Shown: piece by piece, positions 23,566 through 30,654 of the stretch
Layout: each line of letters begins with the position of its first letter
Position numbering within the stretch: the first letter of the stretch is position 1
NCBI GenBank assembly: GCA_040081465.1
Contig: JBEBGL010000018.1
Location: forward strand, 1-41,323
Source of the DNA: UBA668 sp040081465
GTDB lineage: Bacteria > Actinomycetota > Acidimicrobiia > Acidimicrobiales > Ilumatobacteraceae
Direction of reading: 5' to 3'
Length of the DNA: 41,323 nt
Translations under genes and position numbers: made by a program
Notes under the pieces: generated by a model
What the model saw: only the letters and a program-made list of their open reading frames with translations
Database searches by the model: none
Told to the model about the DNA's origin: nothing

Positions 23566-25311
23566 ATGACTTTAACTACGCCAATGGCACGCATCGCCGA
23601 TGGCGAACTTGCCGTTGACGACCTTCTTGACCAAGCCCGCAACGTCGAGGGTTCCGATATTGGCCGAGCCCGTTCGCTAGTTCAGCAGGCGCGAGTGATC
23701 GCGCGATCGCTGGGCGACCAGGCGGGGGAAGCGGAGGCGCTCTACCGCCTTGCCGAGTTGTCTTACGCCTCCGGGCTGAACAACGAGGCCTTGGCCGTGG
23801 CGCTCGAATCACGCGATCTGGCACACCATTGCGGTGCCGCCATGGCGGAGGTCTCGGCGCTAAATCTCATCGCCGCGGTCCAATATCACGCCGCTAACTT
23901 TTCCGAAGCCCTGACCTCGGCGATTGCGGCACTCGACCTTTACCGCGCTACTGGCGAACGCGCGAGCGAGGGCCTACTGCTCAACTCACTTGCCGTCATC
24001 CAGCACAGCCTGCGCGATACCGATCGCGCGATTGTCACCTACGAAGCCGCGCTGATGGCGAACAAGGGTCAGGATCGCCCAGATCTCGACGCCGTGACGC
24101 TGGCGAACATGGCCAAGGTGCGCGCCGACCGCCACGAAGACCTGCTGGCAGTGAGCCTTGGTGAATCGGCGCTGGATCTCGCCCAGCAACACGCGCCCGA
24201 GTTCGTACCCGAAATTCTTGCTCGGTTGGCGATGGCCTACGTCGCGCTCGCAGCTCTTGACCGCGCCGCGAGTTGTTTGGACGATGCCGACGGTGTTTTG
24301 AGCGATCGCACAGATAGGCGACTCTCGCTTTCACCGGGCAGCGTCGTCACTGTTCGGATCGCACGCGGCGATTTGCACGTTGCACAGAATCTGCAAGAGC
24401 AGGCTCTCATCGAATGGGGCGAAGCGCTCGAACTCGCCGAGCAGGCCAAGATGACCGAGGTGGCGTTGAAGCTGCGATTCAAGCTGGCCAACCTCTGTAA
24501 GGAGATGGGCGACTACAAGCAAGCGTTGGTTCATCAAGAGGCTCGTTATGAACTGAACGAGAAGATGTTTGATCAAGGCAGCGATCTGCGCATTACAACG
24601 CTGCAAGTGCAACACGACACCGAAGTCACCCGCCAACAGGCCGAGATTCTTCGCCTACGAACCACCAACATCGAGCCAATGATGCAAGCACGGCTTGAAG
24701 AGGTGGAGGTCGCGAGCGTGGAAGCGCTGCTGCGCGTTGCGGCAGCGGCAGAGGGTGGCAACGAGGACGCGGTCGCGCACCCCATGCGAGTTTCCGAACT
24801 CGCCGCCGAACTCGCCGAGTACTTGCATGAGGACGCCGACTTTGTTTCTCGCATTCGCGTCGCAACTCGTCTGCACGACATCGGAAAGGTCGCCATTCCC
24901 GATGTGATTTTGACAAAGCCAGGCCCACTGAGTTCCGCACAGTTCGATGTGGTGAAGACGCACACCATGCGCGGCTTTGAGATTCTGACTGGCACAGATT
25001 CGAAGCTGACCCAGATGGCGGCCGAGATTGCGCTTTCGCACCACGAGCGGTGGGACGGCGGGGGATACCCCGAGGGGCGCGCTGGCGAAGCGATTCCGGT
25101 GAGTGCCCGCATCGTTCATGTCGCCGATGTGTATGACGCGCTGTTGAGCGCTCGCGTGTACAAGCAGCCGTGGGCGCAACTCGATGCCATCAACTACATC
25201 GCCGCCGGCAGCGGCACCCGCTTCGAGCCACGTGTAGTTGCGGCCTTCCTCGACCTGATTGTTCGTCAGCAACCGGCGCTGGCCGAATCGGTCGACCGTA
25301 CACTCCAGTAG
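23566..25311 (+). CDS. TPR-HD-GYP domain protein (putative c-di-GMP phosphodiesterase)
   Basis: A 581-residue cytoplasmic protein. Residues about 10-310 are TPR-like helical repeats. A coiled-coil stretch (about 335-375) follows, then an HD-GYP domain (about 390-560) with HPMRVSELA, HD at 437-438 in RLHDIGKVAIPD, KTHTMRGFEI, HHERWDGGGYPEG (HH 492-493, GYP 500-502) and ARIVHVADVYDAL. All metal and GYP residues are present, so it should be active on c-di-GMP or a related cyclic dinucleotide. The TPR part would sense a protein partner. The start at 23566 is set by GGGAGG 7 nt upstream. No GGDEF gene is in the window. Confidence 0.92.
   Translation: MTLTTPMARIADGELAVDDLLDQARNVEGSDIGRARSLVQQARVIARSLGDQAGEAEALYRLAELSYASGLNNEALAVALESRDLAHHCGAAMAEVSALNLIAAVQYHAANFSEALTSAIAALDLYRATGERASEGLLLNSLAVIQHSLRDTDRAIVTYEAALMANKGQDRPDLDAVTLANMAKVRADRHEDLLAVSLGESALDLAQQHAPEFVPEILARLAMAYVALAALDRAASCLDDADGVLSDRTDRRLSLSPGSVVTVRIARGDLHVAQNLQEQALIEWGEALELAEQAKMTEVALKLRFKLANLCKEMGDYKQALVHQEARYELNEKMFDQGSDLRITTLQVQHDTEVTRQQAEILRLRTTNIEPMMQARLEEVEVASVEALLRVAAAAEGGNEDAVAHPMRVSELAAELAEYLHEDADFVSRIRVATRLHDIGKVAIPDVILTKPGPLSSAQFDVVKTHTMRGFEILTGTDSKLTQMAAEIALSHHERWDGGGYPEGRAGEAIPVSARIVHVADVYDALLSARVYKQPWAQLDAINYIAAGSGTRFEPRVVAAFLDLIVRQQPALAESVDRTLQ
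25299..25304 (+). promoter_or_regulatory. Candidate leaderless -10 (TACACT) for ferredoxin gene
   Basis: TACACT, 7 nt, then the ATG at 25312. It lies within the last codons of the HD-GYP gene and no Shine-Dalgarno is seen. Confidence 0.4.
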
Positions 25312-25623
25312 ATGGTGGCCTCTCGGGCGCAACGGATCGAACAGCGCACGCGCAACGAGAAGTGGAAGCTGCCGCCGCTACGTATCGAGATGTTGGAATG
25401 CATCAATTGCGATGCATGCCTGCGCGCTTGCCCACCGCAATTCGGCGCCATCTTCAATCACGGTCCCGACGTTGTCATTATCCCGGAGCTCTGCAGCGGC
25501 TGCGACAAGTGTTTGCCTGCGTGCCCCGTGAACTGCATCTATCCGTTTGAAGACTGGCAGCAGGTCGGCTCGCCAGCCGAGTGGTGGCAAGAGCCAACCG
25601 GTCCGAACGATCCGTACCTATGA
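25312..25623 (+). CDS. Two-cluster 4Fe-4S ferredoxin
   Basis: A 103-residue protein with two 4Fe-4S motifs: CINCDACLRACP and CSGCDKCLPACPVNC, which gives the cross-paired clusters of bacterial 2[4Fe-4S] ferredoxins. The first motif's distal Pro (CPPQF) and the second's CPVNC are typical. A basic N-terminal extension (about 25 residues) precedes the clusters. It is a soluble electron carrier and could serve the nearby ferredoxin-dependent oxidoreductase (19066-22485), though that gene is on the other strand. The ATG is directly after the HD-GYP stop (TAG-ATG). Confidence 0.88.
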   Translation: MVASRAQRIEQRTRNEKWKLPPLRIEMLECINCDACLRACPPQFGAIFNHGPDVVIIPELCSGCDKCLPACPVNCIYPFEDWQQVGSPAEWWQEPTGPNDPYL

Positions 25624-25648
25624 AGCCGCCACTGCAATACTGCGTGGC

Positions 25649-26410
25649 ATGACTGCACTTATCCCTGGCGCTGAGCCTTGGTCGTTCAACGGTTCGTTGC
25701 GCTCCGGCGCGTTGGTGATTCACGGCCTCACAAGTAACCCCGACAGCATGCGCGGCATTGCGAAAGCATTGGGTGCCGCCGGATTCCACGTCGAGTTGCC
25801 ATTGCTTCCTGGTCACGGCACCGTGATGGAGGATCTCATTCCCATTCGTTGGTCCGACTGGGTCACCACGGTTGAGGCGGCCTATGCGGCGCTCGCCGCG
25901 CGAGTGGACAAAGTGGTCGTCGTCGGCCTTAGCCTCGGTGGCGCGCTAACGCTACGACTTGGCGCCAATCATCCCGAGATCGTTGGTCTGGTTTGCGTGA
26001 ACCCCGCCGCGGAACCACAGGTGCCGGAAGTCATCGAGATGCTGCAGGGAATGATTGACGGCGGCACCGAGGTGCTTCCCGGCATTCGCGGTGACATTGC
26101 CGACCCTGACGCGACTGAGTCGGGCTACGACGGAACGCCTCTGCGAACAATGCTGTCGGTCATCGTCGACGGGCTCGCGCCGCTGGCTGGCGAGTATCCG
26201 AGCATGCACATGCCAATGCTGCTGATGAATTCACCGCAGGATCACGTGATTGAGCCGAAGCAATCCGAGTTCTTGGTGGCGAACTATGGCGGCCCCGTTG
26301 AGCGCATCAGCCTTGATCGCAGCTTCCACGTCGCGACCTTGGATTACGACAAGGAATTGATCATCGAAGCGACGGTCGCATTCGCGCAGCGCGTTACGGG
26401 CGGCATCTGA
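25649..26410 (+). CDS. Alpha/beta-hydrolase carboxylesterase (Est30/monoacylglycerol lipase-like)
   Basis: A 253-residue enzyme. The oxyanion motif HG is at 25-26 (LVIHGLTSNPDSM, the HGFTGSP-like loop of Est30 esterases). The nucleophile elbow is GLSLGG (Ser95), the Asp is in NSPQDHVI, and the His is in SFHVATLDYD. No signal peptide, so it is cytoplasmic. It would cleave short-chain or monoacylglycerol esters. The start at 25649 is favoured over an upstream one overlapping the ferredoxin gene. AATACT ends 7 nt before it, a near match to the leaderless pattern. The stop overlaps the lgt start by one base (TGATG). Confidence 0.9.
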   Translation: MTALIPGAEPWSFNGSLRSGALVIHGLTSNPDSMRGIAKALGAAGFHVELPLLPGHGTVMEDLIPIRWSDWVTTVEAAYAALAARVDKVVVVGLSLGGALTLRLGANHPEIVGLVCVNPAAEPQVPEVIEMLQGMIDGGTEVLPGIRGDIADPDATESGYDGTPLRTMLSVIVDGLAPLAGEYPSMHMPMLLMNSPQDHVIEPKQSEFLVANYGGPVERISLDRSFHVATLDYDKELIIEATVAFAQRVTGGI

Positions 26411-27270
26411 TGGGCAACTGGGTCGCTTCGATTCCAAGCCCGTCCGACGGAGTGCTGAGTATCGGGCCGATCGACATTCACGCGTACGGACTGATGATCG
26501 CGCTCGGCGTCGTCGCTGCCGTTTGGCTGAGTGGTCGTCGCTTGGAAGCCGCGGGCACCGGCACGCGCGAAGACATGAGCTCAATCGCGTTGTGGGGAGT
26601 GATCGCCGGCGTGATCGGCGCGCGCATCTACTTCATCATCACCGACGCGAGTGAACCGTGGAGGGAACCTTCGCGGTGGCTCAAGATTTGGGAGGGCGGC
26701 CTGGGCGTTCCGGGCGGCGTGCTTCTAGGAACAATCGTCGCTGGTTATGCAATTCGTCGGCGCGGCCTGAGTGTCGGCGGCGTCTACACCGCCGCCGCTC
26801 CTGCGATTCCGCTCGCACAAGCGATCGGTCGCATCGGCAACTGGTGGAACCAGGAACTGTTCGGCCGCCCGACCGATCTGCCGTGGGCGTTGGAGATCGA
26901 TGACGATCACCTTCCCGCGGGCTACGCGTCCGGCACCACATTCCATCCGACGTTCTTGTACGAGGTGTTGTGGAACCTTTCGCTCGTCGGTGTGTTGTTG
27001 CTCATTGACCGTCGGATGAAGTTGCGGCCAGGGCGCCTGCTCGCTGTGTATGCGGTGGGCTATGCAATTGGTCGCTTCTGGATCGAAGGTCTGCGCATCG
27101 ACCCGGCGCGCGAGGGCGGCGGCTGGCGACTGAACCAGTGGGTCTCTGTAACCGTCGCCGTTCTGGCGGCGGGCTATCTGCTGATCGACTTCTTGCGCCA
27201 CAACTCTGATTCCGTTCAAGTCGCGGATGCAACCGACGTCGACCCAGCCGTGGACGATGTCCGTGAGTGA
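26410..27270 (+). CDS. lgt: Prolipoprotein diacylglyceryl transferase
   Basis: A 286-residue multi-pass membrane enzyme with about seven hydrophobic segments. The family hallmarks are visible: IHAYG (23-27) with the conserved Tyr, GARIYFII, EGGLGVPGG, the Lgt signature GRIGNWWNQE (140-149), and HPTFLYEVLWN. Lgt transfers diacylglycerol from phosphatidylglycerol to the lipobox Cys of prolipoproteins at the membrane. Three lipoprotein precursors in this window (ends at 1017, 13763 and 17396) are likely substrates. It starts on the last base of the esterase stop (TGATG), so translation is probably coupled. Confidence 0.95.
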   Translation: MGNWVASIPSPSDGVLSIGPIDIHAYGLMIALGVVAAVWLSGRRLEAAGTGTREDMSSIALWGVIAGVIGARIYFIITDASEPWREPSRWLKIWEGGLGVPGGVLLGTIVAGYAIRRRGLSVGGVYTAAAPAIPLAQAIGRIGNWWNQELFGRPTDLPWALEIDDDHLPAGYASGTTFHPTFLYEVLWNLSLVGVLLLIDRRMKLRPGRLLAVYAVGYAIGRFWIEGLRIDPAREGGGWRLNQWVSVTVAVLAAGYLLIDFLRHNSDSVQVADATDVDPAVDDVRE

Positions 27271-28060
27271 GGACGTCGTCCTCTACGAGCACCGCGATCC
27301 AGGAATCGCGCTGATCACACTGAATCGTCCCGATCGTTTGAACGCATGGAACGGCGAACTTGCAGTTCGCTATTTCGCGCTTCTCGACAAGGCGACCAAC
27401 GACCCCGCCGTGAAGGTGATCGTGATCACCGGTGCTGGCCGCGGGTTCTGTTCCGGCGCCGATATGGACGCGTTGCAGGTCGTTAGCGATCGTGGCGACG
27501 GAGCGACTGCTTCGGCCGGCCGTCGCGGGCCGCACGAGACGACGCTGATACCTAAGCCAGTAATCGCAGCGGTCAACGGCGCGGCGGCGGGCGTCGGGCT
27601 GGTGATTGCGCTGATGTGCGACATCCGCTTCGCGGCGACTAACGCCAAGTTCACAACTGCGTTCTCACGCCGCGGGCTGGTCGCCGAGTACGGCATCAGT
27701 TGGATCCTGCCGCGACTTGTCGGCATGGGTAACGCGCTTGATCTGTTGTACTCCGGTCGCGTGATTCTTGGCGACGAGGCCGCGCGCATGGGCATGGTGA
27801 ACGACGCGATGCGACAAGAATTGGTGCTCGATCACTCACTCGAATACGCGGCGCAGTTGGCAACGCTGGCTTCGCCGACATCGATGGCGGTGATGAAGCG
27901 GCAGGTCTACGCCGATTGGAATCGCGACTTGCCCGACGCAACAGGTACAGCGATCGAGTTGATGAACGCTTCGTTGCGCCGACCCGACTTGAAGGAAGGC
28001 ATCGGCAGCTTCATGCAGAAGCGGTCGCCGCACTTCGGGCCGATCGACCCGAACGCCTAG
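27257..28060 (+). CDS. Enoyl-CoA hydratase/isomerase (crotonase family)
   Basis: A 267-residue crotonase: ALITLNRPDRLNAWN at the N-terminus, the first oxyanion loop GRGFCSGADMDAL, the second GAAAGVGLVIALMCDIRFA, and FSRRGLVAEYGISWILPRLVG with a probable acid/base Glu. The loop closely matches actinobacterial enoyl-CoA hydratases of fatty-acid or side-chain beta-oxidation. The start at 27257 overlaps lgt by 14 bp. A GTG at 27263 and an upstream ATG at 27227 are alternatives. The CoA substrate is unknown. It ends 7 bp from the convergent GalT gene. Confidence 0.92.
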   Translation: MSVSEDVVLYEHRDPGIALITLNRPDRLNAWNGELAVRYFALLDKATNDPAVKVIVITGAGRGFCSGADMDALQVVSDRGDGATASAGRRGPHETTLIPKPVIAAVNGAAAGVGLVIALMCDIRFAATNAKFTTAFSRRGLVAEYGISWILPRLVGMGNALDLLYSGRVILGDEAARMGMVNDAMRQELVLDHSLEYAAQLATLASPTSMAVMKRQVYADWNRDLPDATGTAIELMNASLRRPDLKEGIGSFMQKRSPHFGPIDPNA

Positions 28061-28067
28061 TCGTTAA

Positions 28068-28937
28068 CTACCGGCCGAGCGCTCGCAACTGTTCTGCCAG
28101 CACCTCGGGAATGACGGGGTTGAAGTATTCCTCGCACGCAACTTCCGCGGCCGCGATGTAACGAGGCACACCAGCACGACGCCACGGTGAAACGATGTCG
28201 ATGTTGAACCACGCATGTGGCCAGTCGCCGCCATCCGTGGGTCGTTGATTCAGCCACATCATGTATGGCAGCGGTTGGTCGTAGAGGCGATCGAGTCGAC
28301 CGAGGACATCGACGAGTAGCGCCGCGAGATCATCGCGACCTGCGGATGACAGCGACACGATGTCGGGAATCTGCTGTCGTGGCGCGAGCGAAAGCGCAAT
28401 GGGGTACGTGCTTGCGAAGGGCACCGATGCAATCCAGTCGCCGTGGTCGGCAACAAGACGATCGCCAGGCTCTAAGTCGGGCGTCCACTTCGCGGCCAGC
28501 AATCGCGCAGGTCGTGAGGGGACATGGTCGTAGGCGTAGATCTGTCCATGTGGGTGATCGATGGTCGCGCCGACTTCCGCGCCACGGTTCTCGAAAACCA
28601 GTACGTAGGCAATGTCCGCTCGAGCGGCAAGTGCAGCCGTGCGGTCGGCCCACAGATCGATTACACGCCGGACGCCATCCACACCGAGGGATGCAAGTGT
28701 GGCGTCGTGATCGGGCGTGTACAGCACGACTTCGCAACGTTCGTCTGGCATCGCTGGCCACCGATTCGGGAACCAGCGAACGGTGTACGGCTCCGGCGCC
28801 TCGCGTCCACCGACGCAGAACGGGCAGCCTGTGTTCGGCAGGTTCGGCCGCTTCTGTCGCGAACCAACGACGTGCACGACCGTGCCCAAGAATGGGTCGT
28901 GGCGAATATCGCTTGGCTCGTCTGTTCGTTCGTTCAT
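28068..28937 (-). CDS. galT: Galactose-1-phosphate uridylyltransferase-like HIT-superfamily protein
   Basis: A 289-residue protein with the GalT catalytic HPHGQ (128-132) and an N-terminal CPFC zinc pair (38-41). FPNRWPAM and NRGAEVGATI are further GalT hallmarks. GalT swaps UMP between UDP-glucose and galactose-1-phosphate in the Leloir pathway. It is shorter than typical GalT proteins (about 340), so specificity for another sugar phosphate is possible. The start at 28937 overlaps the stop of the MFS gene (ATGA). It lies two genes from an alpha-galactosidase, which supports a galactose role. Confidence 0.85.
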   Translation of the reverse strand: MNERTDEPSDIRHDPFLGTVVHVVGSRQKRPNLPNTGCPFCVGGREAPEPYTVRWFPNRWPAMPDERCEVVLYTPDHDATLASLGVDGVRRVIDLWADRTAALAARADIAYVLVFENRGAEVGATIDHPHGQIYAYDHVPSRPARLLAAKWTPDLEPGDRLVADHGDWIASVPFASTYPIALSLAPRQQIPDIVSLSSAGRDDLAALLVDVLGRLDRLYDQPLPYMMWLNQRPTDGGDWPHAWFNIDIVSPWRRAGVPRYIAAAEVACEEYFNPVIPEVLAEQLRALGR

Positions 28938-30607
28938 CTGGCTGCTGCTCCATTGGACGAGATGGCGCTGTCGATCACCGGGTGCCATGTGCGGGCGATG
29001 GCCCACGCCGCTTGTTGTGACGCATCATGGCCAGTGACGGCGGTGAGGAACGAAGCGCGCTCGATCTCAAGTAGCTCGACATCGGTACTGGCTGTGACCG
29101 AAGCCGTGCGCGGCACATCCGCGAGCAGAGCAATCTCGCCGAAGCCCTCACCGCGAGCCATTGTTCGGACGGGCTCGCCGCCCATCGTCACCGCTACCTC
29201 GCCGGTGACAATCGCGAAGTAACTGTCGCCTGCCTCACCTTCGTGAAGGATGACCTGGCCGCTCGGTATCGACACAGCTTGTGCTGCGCGCGCGACGCCT
29301 TCGAGCGCCGGGCCTGGTAGCGGTGCGAACAACGGGATTCGACGCAACAAGCGGATGGCCACGACGGGTGCGTTAGCCGATGCGTCAACCTGGGCAAGTC
29401 GCTTGCCCGTAACGACGAGAAGCAGAGCGAGAACGAGTCCTACCGCGAGCAAGGCGGCGCGTGCACCCGCGACCGCGATGGCTACCTGCGCGATGATGCA
29501 ACCGACAGCGCAGCCGGTGAGCGCAAGCGATTCCTCTACGGCAAACACCGAAGCCAGCGCGTCTTGCGGCGCAGCGCGTTGCATCAGCATGCGGCCGGTG
29601 ACGTCGAGAACTGATCGGCTAATGCCTGCAATCGGCAAGACGATGAGCGCGATGGCAAATGTCGTCACGCCACCGAGTAGCGCGAGCGCGCCGCAGATTG
29701 CGAGCAACGACATCAGCAGCAGTGGCGCCAGTCGTTTGCGGGCGACGAGCACAGTGGATGAGATCCCTCCAAGAATGGCCCCGGCGCCGAACGCAGCACC
29801 GAGAAGGCCAGGCCCGGAGGCGCCGAGCTCGAATTCCTCCGTGGCGAGCACGACGTAGATGAGATCGAGCGCGCCGATCAATACGTATTGCCCGCCGAGC
29901 ACGGACATCAACTGCAGCGCACCCTTGCGTTGAGCGAGCGCGCGAATGCCTTCAACAAGCGCCCCGGTGCGCGAGCCGTGCCTGACTGGGTGCCCCTGGG
30001 CAGATTTGGGATCGAGTCGGATAAGCGGAAGCGTGATCACGACTCCCAGCACAGCGAGCCCAGCGCAGGCGGCTAGCACGATCGGTGGTCCATCGATGGC
30101 AATCAACGCACTCGCGGCCAATGGTCCCAGCAGAACACTGCTGCTGTCGCAGTACCCGTTCAGCAGATTTGCGGCCGTCAGTTCGCCGGTTGATGTAACG
30201 AGACCGGGCACCACGACCGCGAAACATGGCCGGATGTACGCCACCATGGCCAGCGCCACAGCTGATGGAACTATCACCGTGAGCAGCGGCCCTTCCAGGT
30301 ACGCCGCCGCAGTGGCGATAGTGAGGCTGATGGCCTGCACTGCGTACACGATCGCGAGCACTCGATTGGGTTTCGGACCATCGGCGGCGGCACCGGCGAG
30401 CGGTGCAATTAGCGCCCCCGGAAGGAAGAGGCCAAGGCTCACGAATCCGGCCGTGGTCGCGCCGCTGTGCTCGTACGAGTACACCAGCACACCGCACCAC
30501 AGCGCCCACTCAGAGATCACCGATGCGAAGTAGGCGATTACCGCCCTACGTAAGTCGCTGTTGCGCAACGCCGCTCGCACAGGTGGCAGTGGGCGATCGC
30601 CGGCCAT
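28934..30607 (-). CDS. MFS transporter fused to a C-terminal cyclic-nucleotide-binding domain
   Basis: A 557-residue protein. Residues about 15-405 hold around twelve transmembrane segments of a major facilitator. A short linker (about 405-425) leads to a cNMP-binding (CAP_ED) domain: LLRRIPLFAPLPGPALEGVA, ILHEGEAGDSYFAIVTGEVAV, and the phosphate-binding cassette GEGFGEIALLADVPRTASV with the GE...R-T-A core. Transport may be gated by cAMP or a related nucleotide. The substrate is inferred, not shown, from the galT and alpha-galactosidase neighbours. The start at 30607 has TAGTGT 7 nt upstream. It overlaps galT by 4 bp. Confidence 0.88.
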   Translation of the reverse strand: MAGDRPLPPVRAALRNSDLRRAVIAYFASVISEWALWCGVLVYSYEHSGATTAGFVSLGLFLPGALIAPLAGAAADGPKPNRVLAIVYAVQAISLTIATAAAYLEGPLLTVIVPSAVALAMVAYIRPCFAVVVPGLVTSTGELTAANLLNGYCDSSSVLLGPLAASALIAIDGPPIVLAACAGLAVLGVVITLPLIRLDPKSAQGHPVRHGSRTGALVEGIRALAQRKGALQLMSVLGGQYVLIGALDLIYVVLATEEFELGASGPGLLGAAFGAGAILGGISSTVLVARKRLAPLLLMSLLAICGALALLGGVTTFAIALIVLPIAGISRSVLDVTGRMLMQRAAPQDALASVFAVEESLALTGCAVGCIIAQVAIAVAGARAALLAVGLVLALLLVVTGKRLAQVDASANAPVVAIRLLRRIPLFAPLPGPALEGVARAAQAVSIPSGQVILHEGEAGDSYFAIVTGEVAVTMGGEPVRTMARGEGFGEIALLADVPRTASVTASTDVELLEIERASFLTAVTGHDASQQAAWAIARTWHPVIDSAISSNGAAAR

Positions 30608-30614
30608 CAGCGGG

Positions 30615-30620
30615 ACACTA
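30615..30620 (-). promoter_or_regulatory. Candidate leaderless -10 (TAGTGT) for MFS-cNMP gene
   Basis: On the minus strand TAGTGT is followed by 7 nt and the ATG at 30607. Together with TACGTT at 30642-30647 it forms a divergent pair with 21 bp between the -10 elements. Confidence 0.5.
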
Positions 30621-30641
30621 ATGCTCTGCAGATGAGCGCGG

Positions 30642-30647
30642 TACGTT
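30642..30647 (+). promoter_or_regulatory. Candidate leaderless -10 (TACGTT) for alpha-galactosidase gene
   Basis: TACGTT, 7 nt, then the GTG at 30655. The position supports that GTG over the TTG at 30646, which falls inside the hexamer. Confidence 0.5.
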
Positions 30648-30654
30648 GACAGGC

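Noticed and set aside
28217..29020. Forward open frame of about 267 codons opposite galT
   Set aside because: No domain and Arg-rich composition; galT has HPHGQ and coupled overlap.
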